NCBI GenBank assembly: GCA_002435745.1 | Contig: DIWT01000010.1 | Location: 29,306 to 48,968, forward strand | Length of the DNA: 19,663 nt | Source: a bacterium UBP15_UBA6099 | Lineage (GTDB): Bacteria > UBP15 > UBA6099 | Direction: 5' to 3' | In this document: in pieces, positions 13,961 through 19,663 of the stretch | How the letters are laid out: the number at the start of each line of letters is the position of its first letter | Numbering within the stretch: the first letter of the stretch is position 1 | Translations under genes and position numbers: made by a program | The notes under the pieces: model-generated | Databases searched by the model: none | The model's input: only the letters and a program-made list of their open reading frames with translations | What the model was told of the DNA's origin: nothing

Positions 13961-15330
13961 ACATTGCTGTCATAGGCGTAGGCTATGTCGGCCTCGTGAC
14001 CGGAGCCGTCTTCGCCGACCTCGGAAACATCGTCGTCTGCGTCGACAGCGACAAGAAAAGAATCGGGAACCTGAAAAAAGGCCGGATGCCGTTCTACGAG
14101 CCGGGGCTTGAAGAAATGGTCGCCCGCAACATCGAGGACGGTCGCCTCTCCTTCGCCACCGACACCGCCGAGGCTGTCGGGGCGTCCGAGATAGCGTTTA
14201 TCGCGGTCGGCACTCCCCCCGGAGAAGACGGCGGAACCGACCTGTCCCAAGTCGAGGCCGCCGCCGAGGCCATCGGGCGCTCCCTCACATGCGGCATGAT
14301 AGTCGTCAACAAAAGCACCGTCCCCGTCGGAACCGGCGACCTCGTCAAACACATCATCGACAAAGTGAAACCTAAAAACGCCGAGGTCGAAGTCGTCTCT
14401 AACCCGGAGTTCCTTGCGGAAGGCAGCGCCATACACGACGCTCTTCATCCCGACCGCATCGTCATCGGCGCCCCGAACCGAACGGTCGCCATGAAACTCA
14501 TCGAACTGTACGCCACGCTCGAAAGGCCGATGGTTATAACGTCCGTGCGAAGCGCGGAAATGATTAAATACGCCTCCAACGCCTTTCTGGCCACCAAGAT
14601 ATCCTTCATCAACTCCATAGCCAACCTGTGCGAGGCGGTGGGCGCGGACATCGAAGAAGTCAGCCGCGGAGTCGGCCTTGACGAGCGCATCGGCAACAGG
14701 TTCCTGCGCGCCGGAATCGGATACGGCGGCTCCTGTTTCCCCAAGGACACCGAGTCCCTGCTGCACGTTTCGCGCAAGTACGGCTCGGAGATAACCATCA
14801 TCGACGCCGCTATCAAGGTGAACGAAGCGCAGCCGCTCAGGCTAGCGGAAAAAGCGGAGCGCGCGCTTGGCTCCCTTAAAGGAAAAACAGTGGCCGTCCT
14901 CGGCCTGTCGTTCAAGCCCGGCACGGACGACCTTCGCGAATCATGCGCGCTCGCCATCGTATCCCGCCTGCTGGAGCTTGGCGCGAATGTGCGCGCATAC
15001 GACCCTATGGCGATGCGAAAGTGCGAGCCTCTCTTCCCTTCCATCAAATACTGCGAAGACGCATACGACGCCGCCGCAGGCGCGCACGCTCTTATGGCCC
15101 TCACCGAATGGAACCACTTCAAACACCTGAACTTCTGCAGGCTCAAGGAAATCATGGCGGACGTTCACGTTTTCGACGGACGCAATATCTATAACCCGGA
15201 ACTCGTCGCGCGCGCGGGCCTGAAATACCACGGGGTCGGACGCGAACCCGGCGCGCAGCCGGAAATCCTTCCCGACAATTGCTCCTCTATTTGCCGGGGC
15301 GCAAAATCAAAAAGGGGGACAAAAACATGA
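13957..15330 (+). CDS. UDP-glucose/GDP-mannose dehydrogenase family protein
   Basis: A 457-residue NAD-dependent nucleotide-sugar dehydrogenase, most likely UDP-glucose 6-dehydrogenase, making UDP-glucuronate for envelope or capsular polysaccharide. It shows the N-terminal NAD motif GVGYVG (7-12), NPEFLAEGSAI (149-159), the conserved EMIKYASNAF (Lys204, Asn208) and the catalytic cysteine in GYGGSCFPKD (Cys260). GDP-mannose specificity cannot be excluded. The last 25 or so residues are a Cys/Lys-rich tail beyond the usual end. GAAAGG about 10 bases upstream is a modest ribosome-binding site. It overlaps glpX by four bases. Confidence 0.9.
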   Translation: MNIAVIGVGYVGLVTGAVFADLGNIVVCVDSDKKRIGNLKKGRMPFYEPGLEEMVARNIEDGRLSFATDTAEAVGASEIAFIAVGTPPGEDGGTDLSQVEAAAEAIGRSLTCGMIVVNKSTVPVGTGDLVKHIIDKVKPKNAEVEVVSNPEFLAEGSAIHDALHPDRIVIGAPNRTVAMKLIELYATLERPMVITSVRSAEMIKYASNAFLATKISFINSIANLCEAVGADIEEVSRGVGLDERIGNRFLRAGIGYGGSCFPKDTESLLHVSRKYGSEITIIDAAIKVNEAQPLRLAEKAERALGSLKGKTVAVLGLSFKPGTDDLRESCALAIVSRLLELGANVRAYDPMAMRKCEPLFPSIKYCEDAYDAAAGAHALMALTEWNHFKHLNFCRLKEIMADVHVFDGRNIYNPELVARAGLKYHGVGREPGAQPEILPDNCSSICRGAKSKRGTKT

Positions 15331-16337
15331 CAATGGACATGACGAGAGAGATAACTCTCGAATTCGTTCGAGTCACCGAGGCCGCCGCCCTCAAAGCGGC
15401 CCGCTGGATGGGCAAAGGCGACAAAAACGGAGCCGACAAAGCCGCCGTAGACGCAATGCGCGGCATGCTCGAACTGGTAAACATCCGAGGAAAAATCGTG
15501 ATCGGCGAGGGCGAAAAAGACGAGGCTCCCATGCTCTACATCGGCGAACACGTTGGCGGCGGCGGCATCCACGACCCGCAGGTCGACATCGCCGTCGACC
15601 CTCTCGACGGAACCACCCTCACATCCAAAGGCCTTCCCGGCGCCATCGCCGTCCTTGCCGCCGCGGACGCGGGCGCTCTCATGTCCTTCCCCAGCTTCTA
15701 CGTGGACAAAATCGCCGTCGGCCCGGCCGCGAAAGGCTGCGTCGACATCAACGACTCCGTCAAAAACAACCTCAAACGCGTCGCAAAAGCCCTCGACTTC
15801 AAAATGGGCGAACTCACCGTGGTCATACTTGACAGGCCCAGACACAAAAAGCTCATCGACGAAGTCAGAGCAGCCGGAGCAAGAGTAAAGCTAATCAGCG
15901 ACGGCGACGTCGCCGGAGCCATCGCCTGCGCCACCGCGTCCAGCGGCAGCAACATCCTTATGGGCGTCGGAGGAGCCCCCGAAGGCGTCCTCGCCGCAGC
16001 CGCCCTCAAATGCCTCGGCGGCGACATTCAAGTGAAAATCTGGCCCCGCGACCCCGAAGAAAAAAAGAAAATCATCGAACTAGGCTTCTCAAAAAAACAA
16101 ATGGAAACCGTCTTCACCGCCGAAGACCTCTGCCACGGCGACAGCACCGTGTTCTCCGCCACAGGCGTCACCGGCGGCGACTTCCTTGACGCCGTCCGCT
16201 ATCACGGCGACACCGCAGTGACCCATTCGGTGGTTATGCGCTGCAAAACAAGAACGGTTCGCTACATAACCGCCGTTCATCAGACTAAAACAAAGACCGT
16301 GCCGTCGCGCAGCGAAAGCCGCGAGGTCCGCATCTAG
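15327..16337 (+). CDS. glpX: Class II fructose-1,6-bisphosphatase GlpX
   Basis: A 336-residue enzyme that hydrolyses fructose 1,6-bisphosphate to fructose 6-phosphate in gluconeogenesis. Visible motifs are IGEGEKDEAPM (59-69) and DPLDGTT (91-97) of the metal/phosphate site, and VGGAPEGVLAAAALK. The start at 15327 is chosen because it overlaps the preceding stop as ATGA, has GGGGG at 15314-15318 upstream, and fits the family's N-terminus; a TTG at 15279 would add 16 unrelated residues. Third positions are very C-rich. Pairing with a UDP-sugar dehydrogenase suggests supply of hexose phosphate for polysaccharide precursors, an inference from context. Confidence 0.93.
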   Translation: MTMDMTREITLEFVRVTEAAALKAARWMGKGDKNGADKAAVDAMRGMLELVNIRGKIVIGEGEKDEAPMLYIGEHVGGGGIHDPQVDIAVDPLDGTTLTSKGLPGAIAVLAAADAGALMSFPSFYVDKIAVGPAAKGCVDINDSVKNNLKRVAKALDFKMGELTVVILDRPRHKKLIDEVRAAGARVKLISDGDVAGAIACATASSGSNILMGVGGAPEGVLAAAALKCLGGDIQVKIWPRDPEEKKKIIELGFSKKQMETVFTAEDLCHGDSTVFSATGVTGGDFLDAVRYHGDTAVTHSVVMRCKTRTVRYITAVHQTKTKTVPSRSESREVRI

Positions 16338-16373
16338 CCGGGCGCCCGACCGCGCCCAACAGGAGGCTCCGCC

Positions 16374-17270
16374 ATGAAATTCGCAACATTAAAAACCGCT
16401 ATCTCCGCCGCGCTCGTCTGCGCCGTCATTCTATCCGCAGCGCCCAAGCCCGTCCTCGCCGATTCCCCAAAGGATATCTGGGAAAAAACCCTTTCGAAAA
16501 TCTCCACCGTCAAAGACTACCAGTGTGTGCTCCACGTGTTCATCTGGGACACCCCGACCGCCATCAAACACAACCCTAAAAACGAAGAAGGCAAAGACAA
16601 CCGCGAATACTGGTACACCTACAAACTCGACATGAAATGGAAAAAACCCGGCTACAACATGTTTACAGTTCTGGCCGCCGACAATCCGGGAACTGACTTA
16701 GCCACGAAAACCATCAAGCGCGCGCCCGGCTCTCAAGTCGTGTTCGGTTTCAAAGACAACAAGAACCTATACAGCAAGTTCCCCAAATCAGGCGACCCCG
16801 TGATGGACAAGCAGACAGCCAAAAACATCTTCTTCATGCCTGCTATAGCCTTCGAGGGCGCGCGGCAGATCGGATTCAACCACAACATCCACACCATGCA
16901 GTCATACATCGAGCGCTACTTCAAATCCGGGCGCGTCGTCGCCGACACCGCCCCGCTCGCCGCCAAGAAAAACTTCCGCTTCGACCCCGCCAAGAAAAAA
17001 CTGGACTTCGACGAGGAAAAGCTTCCCGGCCAGTTCATACGTCTGACCATGACCCCCGCCGATTCGAACAAAAATCTCGGCGTCACCCGCGAGGTGATGT
17101 ACATCAATCCCTCCACCATGTTGCCGGCACAGATCGAGACATACGAAGGCGACCGCGTCGTTATGTGTATGTATCTGGAGAACTTCAGGGCGAACATCGG
17201 ACTGGAGAATTCGCTGTGGGAAGACTTCTTCAAAAACACGCAGATATTCAACCCGTCAGGCGGAAAATAA
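16374..17270 (+). CDS. Exported protein, DUF1571/LolA-like
   Basis: A 298-residue protein with a clear Sec signal peptide (residues 1-29, likely cleavage after PVLA). The mature part begins DSPKDIWEKTLSKISTVKDY, resembling exported DUF1571-type proteins, which appear to share the LolA-like beta fold that binds lipids. No lipobox is present, so it should be soluble in the periplasm. Assignment is by general resemblance only. AGGAGG ahead of the ATG is strong. It follows glpX by 36 bases and is probably the last gene of that operon. Confidence 0.55.
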   Translation: MKFATLKTAISAALVCAVILSAAPKPVLADSPKDIWEKTLSKISTVKDYQCVLHVFIWDTPTAIKHNPKNEEGKDNREYWYTYKLDMKWKKPGYNMFTVLAADNPGTDLATKTIKRAPGSQVVFGFKDNKNLYSKFPKSGDPVMDKQTAKNIFFMPAIAFEGARQIGFNHNIHTMQSYIERYFKSGRVVADTAPLAAKKNFRFDPAKKKLDFDEEKLPGQFIRLTMTPADSNKNLGVTREVMYINPSTMLPAQIETYEGDRVVMCMYLENFRANIGLENSLWEDFFKNTQIFNPSGGK

Positions 17271-17296
17271 TTGCCCGGCGCCCGCCTCGCCTTTGT

Positions 17297-17325
17297 TTGA
17301 CACTGTAATTTCACTGTGCTAAATT
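17297..17325 (+). promoter_or_regulatory. tatC promoter with leaderless start
   Basis: TTGACA (17297-17302), a 17-base spacer and TAAATT (17320-17325) preceded by TGTGC give a strong extended promoter. The tatC ATG at 17333 lies 13 bases after the first T of the -10, where transcription should begin, and no Shine-Dalgarno is present. Confidence 0.7.
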
Positions 17326-17332
17326 CACCTTT

Positions 17333-18085
17333 ATGTCTGACGCAGAGACCGCAAAAAAAACCGCCGACACCGCCGCTCAAAACGACGATCCTTCTCGCAT
17401 GAGCCTTATCGATCACCTCGATGAATTGCGCTCCCGCATAATTTACGCCCTCATCACCGTCACAATCGGCAGCATCGCAAGCTGGTTCGTCACGCTGCCT
17501 GTTCTCAACCACCTCATCAAAGGCGCCGGGAAAGTCATCACTCTCGGCCCGGCGGACGCCTTCATGTGGCGCATTAAACTCGCAATCATCCTCGGCGTCA
17601 TATTCTGCGCCCCGGCCCTCCTGTACCAAATCTGGCTCTTCATCAAACCCGCCCTTCTTCCCCAAGAGCGCAGGTTCGTTTTCCCCGTCGTGTTCTCGGG
17701 CACGATCCTCTTTTTCGCGGGAGCTTTTTTCGGCTCTCTCGTGATTCCCATGACTCTTCAGTTTCTTGAAGGTTTCGCCGGGGGCAGCATAGAGCCCACA
17801 TACACTCTCGACAAATACCTATCGTTCGTCGGAACCTTCGTCATCGCGTTCGGCGTCGTCTTCGAGCTTCCCGTCGTGCTCATCCTTCTGGCAAAAATGG
17901 GATTGGTCTCTCATCAGTTTCTTGTGGCGAACCGCAAGTTCGCCGTCCTTATCAGTCTCATCGTAGGCTCCATAATGACCCCCGCCGACGTTGCCTCCAT
18001 GTTCTTCTTGGCCGTCCCCCTTATGCTCCTATATGAAATCAGCGTGATAATAATTAAATTCATGAAAAACCCTGTCAGAAAATAA
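17333..18085 (+). CDS. tatC: Twin-arginine translocase subunit TatC
   Basis: A 250-residue inner-membrane protein that forms the signal-peptide receptor of the Tat export pathway for folded proteins. It has six predicted transmembrane segments (about 36-56, 84-104, 117-141, 164-187, 200-216, 220-242), the N-terminal motif SLIDHLDELRSR (24-35) that contributes to signal-peptide binding, and the conserved FELP in the fourth segment (Glu178). The 22 residues before the motif are polar and unstructured. tatA/tatB are not in the window. The start at 17333 is fixed by the promoter at 17297-17325 and suggests a leaderless mRNA. The ATG at 17402, which would start right at the motif, is the alternative. 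Confidence 0.93.
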   Translation: MSDAETAKKTADTAAQNDDPSRMSLIDHLDELRSRIIYALITVTIGSIASWFVTLPVLNHLIKGAGKVITLGPADAFMWRIKLAIILGVIFCAPALLYQIWLFIKPALLPQERRFVFPVVFSGTILFFAGAFFGSLVIPMTLQFLEGFAGGSIEPTYTLDKYLSFVGTFVIAFGVVFELPVVLILLAKMGLVSHQFLVANRKFAVLISLIVGSIMTPADVASMFFLAVPLMLLYEISVIIIKFMKNPVRK

Positions 18086-18100
18086 ATCGTTCTCGCATTA

Positions 18101-18125
18101 GAAAGAGCGGCGCTCGCGCGCTTTC
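18101..18125 (+). terminator. Hairpin after tatC
   Basis: GAAAGAGCG (18101-18109) pairs with CGCGCTTTC (18117-18125) with one mismatch. It lies 15 bases after the tatC stop. No T-tract follows, so termination is only possible, not clear. Confidence 0.3.
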
Positions 18126-18129
18126 AATG

Positions 18130-18158
18130 TTGACGCGCAGCCGGATATCTGATAGTTT
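18130..18158 (+). promoter_or_regulatory. Possible promoter for the START-domain pair
   Basis: TTGACG (18130-18135), a 17-base spacer and TAGTTT (18153-18158) with an extended TG at 18150-18151. The -10 is poor, so confidence is low. Confidence 0.3.
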
Positions 18159-18210
18159 GGACGTGCGGATTCTTGAACATAGGGAAGCGAAGAAAACGCG
18201 GAGGCATAGC

Positions 18211-18882
18211 ATGGCAAATCCGACTTCATTAAAGAGACTTCCGGTCGCGGCTATATGCGCGATAATCGCGGTTGCGGTCGCCGTCTGCGCGACCGCCGCC
18301 CCGGCGGCAAAGAAAGAAGCCCCTTCTTGGAAACACATGGACAAACAGGCTTTAGCCCGGCTGCTTGAAAAAGGCGAGATCGCCTCGGTAGACGTGGTCG
18401 GCCCGCAAAAACTCGAACTCTGCTCCATCGGAATACTCGCAAAAGCCCCTCCCGAAAAGGTCTGGCGCGCCATCACCGAATTCGACGACTACGAAAAAAT
18501 GATGCCCGACATGAGCGCCGCGAAAGTCCTTGAACGCTCCGGCAACACTGCCCTCGTCGAGTTCACCGTCACCGTCCTCAAAGTCAGCATGTTGACGATA
18601 AGCACGGACTATGTCCTTAAATACACATTCGACGCCCCGCGCCGCGCGGATATCTCTTGGGTGTCGGGCAAGGTGAAAAACGTGAGCGGGTACTGGGAGC
18701 TTTATCCAGTTGACGGCGGCAAAAACACAGTGGTCATATACTCGATAACATCCGATCTGGCGTCCGCCAGCCCGCTGGTCGGCGCCGCCCTTCAGGAACA
18801 GCCCGCCACCGTCATGTCCATCAACCTCTCCAGCGCCATCGTGCTGTCCCGCGTCGTCGTGGACAAAGCCGAAAAACTATGA
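18211..18882 (+). CDS. Exported START/SRPBCC-domain protein 1
   Basis: A 223-residue protein with a Sec signal peptide (about 1-32, KRL followed by an Ala/Val/Ile core). The mature part is a START-like (SRPBCC, polyketide cyclase/COQ10-type) domain, a hydrophobic-ligand-binding fold, with the characteristic AKAPPEKVWRAITEFDDYEKMMPDM (from 77). The ligand is unknown. The start at 18211 is chosen for the GCGGAGG six bases upstream and for placing the signal peptide correctly; a longer frame to 18127 would put 28 polar residues before it. It is paralogous to the next gene, 23 bases downstream, and they probably form an operon. Confidence 0.7.
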   Translation: MANPTSLKRLPVAAICAIIAVAVAVCATAAPAAKKEAPSWKHMDKQALARLLEKGEIASVDVVGPQKLELCSIGILAKAPPEKVWRAITEFDDYEKMMPDMSAAKVLERSGNTALVEFTVTVLKVSMLTISTDYVLKYTFDAPRRADISWVSGKVKNVSGYWELYPVDGGKNTVVIYSITSDLASASPLVGAALQEQPATVMSINLSSAIVLSRVVVDKAEKL

Positions 18883-18905
18883 CATCCGACACGGAGGCTT
18901 GAAAG

Positions 18906-19589
18906 ATGAAAAATCGCGCTTTTAGAAAAACAATCGCCGCCTTCGCCCTCGCCGCCGCAGTATTCTCCGCCGCAGGAGCGAACGCCGCCGACCCGATATG
19001 GAAACAACTCGACCCGGCTCAACTCGAAAAACTCCTCGACGGAGGCCGCGTCGGTTTCGTCGACCGCGCCCAGCGCCCCGGCAAAGAACTCGCCGTCTCC
19101 GGCGTAATCGTCAACGCCCCGCCCGAAAAAGTCTGGAACATCCTCGCCGACTACGAAAGCTATCCTAAGATGATCAACCAGATCACCAGAGTCAAAGTCA
19201 TTGAAAAAAAGAGCGACTTCGCCGTCGTTCAGTTCTACATGTTCCTCATCAAGCTCGGCCCGGTGAAGATACAGACGGACTACATACAGAAATGGAAATA
19301 CGACAAACCGAGGAAGATAACCATTGTCAGCCTCGACGAAAAGAACGTAAAGAAGAAAAAATACAACGAGACGGACGACCCCGCCAACGCGATCATATGG
19401 GAGCTTGTGCCCACCGCAGACGGCAAACGCACAATGCTTTTTCACACCACAATCAGCGACATCGCCGAAAGCGGCATGGTCGGAAAATATCTGGTTGAAA
19501 GACAGCCTACCATCCAGATCGGGTTTGATTTGGCCAACGCGCTAATCCAGACCGAAGCCGTCAAAACCCGCGCCGCCTCCGGAAAATAG
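18906..19589 (+). CDS. Exported START/SRPBCC-domain protein 2
   Basis: A 227-residue paralogue of the preceding gene. The signal peptide covers residues 1-27 (cleavage after GANA). The mature part has the same opening (IWKQLDPAQLEKLLDGG) and the same NAPPEKVWNILADYESYPKM motif (70-89), typical of coenzyme Q-binding/cyclase-type SRPBCC domains. A lysine-rich loop (EKNVKKKKYNE, about 140-150) is absent from its paralogue. The ribosome-binding site is CGGAGG. A shared lipid or isoprenoid ligand in the periplasm is plausible but unproven. Confidence 0.72.
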   Translation: MKNRAFRKTIAAFALAAAVFSAAGANAADPIWKQLDPAQLEKLLDGGRVGFVDRAQRPGKELAVSGVIVNAPPEKVWNILADYESYPKMINQITRVKVIEKKSDFAVVQFYMFLIKLGPVKIQTDYIQKWKYDKPRKITIVSLDEKNVKKKKYNETDDPANAIIWELVPTADGKRTMLFHTTISDIAESGMVGKYLVERQPTIQIGFDLANALIQTEAVKTRAASGK

Positions 19590-19603
19590 AGGGAAGTTTT
19601 AAA

Positions 19604-19650
19604 GCGCCTCCGGCGGCCAAAGAGAAACTTTTGAAAAAGTTTCTCTTTGG
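19604..19650 (+). repeat. Hairpin repeat copy 2 (forward orientation)
   Basis: The 13-base box GCGCCTCCGGCGG (19604-19616) is followed by a perfect 16-bp inverted repeat (CCAAAGAGAAACTTTT at 19617-19632 with 19635-19650, two-base centre), then AATCTCTTCAAAA at the window edge. It repeats, in opposite orientation, the element at 205-247. As RNA it would make a strong hairpin after the last gene and could act as a terminator, though the following bases are not a T-run. Confidence 0.75.
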
Positions 19651-19663
19651 AATCTCTTCAAAA

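Noticed and set aside
13891..14766. 291-codon open frame on the minus strand
   Set aside because: Antisense to the sugar dehydrogenase. The Gly/Asp/Val-rich composition is typical of the complement of C-rich codons.
15279..15326. Extended glpX start at a TTG
   Set aside because: The 16 extra residues do not match the family. ATG 15327 has a ribosome-binding site and an ATGA overlap with the preceding stop.
18211..18990. START-domain proteins as Tat substrates because tatC is adjacent
   Set aside because: Their signal peptides lack a twin-arginine motif (SLKRLPV and RAFRKT) and look like ordinary Sec signals.

Overview
This 19.7-kb window is a dense, GC-rich bacterial chromosomal segment. 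Every supported gene lies on the + strand. The organism is probably a diderm bacterium from a poorly characterised lineage. The evidence is three proteins with Sec-type signal peptides (two of them START-like), a TatC, a two-subunit glycine decarboxylase (gcvPA/gcvPB), a class II (GlpX) fructose bisphosphatase, a TrpB2-type tryptophan synthase beta chain and a RemB/DUF370 protein. I cannot name the phylum from the sequence alone. I saw no tRNA, rRNA, CRISPR array, transposase or prophage gene.

Layout. Bases 1-235 are a non-coding cluster of three strong hairpins with repeated short modules. Bases 341-2700 look like an operon under a near-consensus sigma70-type promoter: a RemB-like regulator, an AmmeMemoRadiSam radical SAM enzyme and the signal peptide peptidase SppA. 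An alpha/beta hydrolase follows (2912-3772), preceded by a small dRS3-like palindrome. Next is a 68-residue cysteine-rich protein (3967-4173). Bases 4174-4655 are a gene-free stretch with palindromic elements. A SAM-dependent methyltransferase (4656-5699) appears to start without a leader. A second gene-free stretch precedes an unrecognised 682-residue membrane protein and a small overlapping ORF (6035-8319). TrpB2, an HNH endonuclease and a GNAT acetyltransferase follow, then gcvPA-gcvPB (11072-13857). A new promoter at 13877-13905 starts a UDP-sugar dehydrogenase, glpX and exported-protein operon (13957-17270). tatC has its own promoter at 17297-17325. Two exported START/SRPBCC paralogues (18211-19589) close the window, which ends in a hairpin repeat related in sequence to the one near base 205.

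How it fits together. Most genes are housekeeping or central metabolism: gluconeogenesis (glpX), nucleotide-sugar oxidation for envelope polysaccharides, glycine and tryptophan metabolism, and protein export and quality control (tatC, sppA). The downstream half has an envelope flavour: sugar dehydrogenase, a LolA/DUF1571-like exported protein, TatC and the START pair.

The most interesting signal is regulatory. Extended -10 boxes of the form TGTGCTAnAAT (or TATAAT) sit 12-13 bases before an ATG at several places, with no Shine-Dalgarno sequence. Two are the starts of real genes (the methyltransferase and tatC). Two begin mini-ORFs just upstream of genes, and one of these ends in an exact ATGA overlap with the sugar dehydrogenase start. 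This suggests leaderless transcription and leader-peptide coupling. A second theme is a hairpin repeat family found, in opposite orientation, at both ends of the window.
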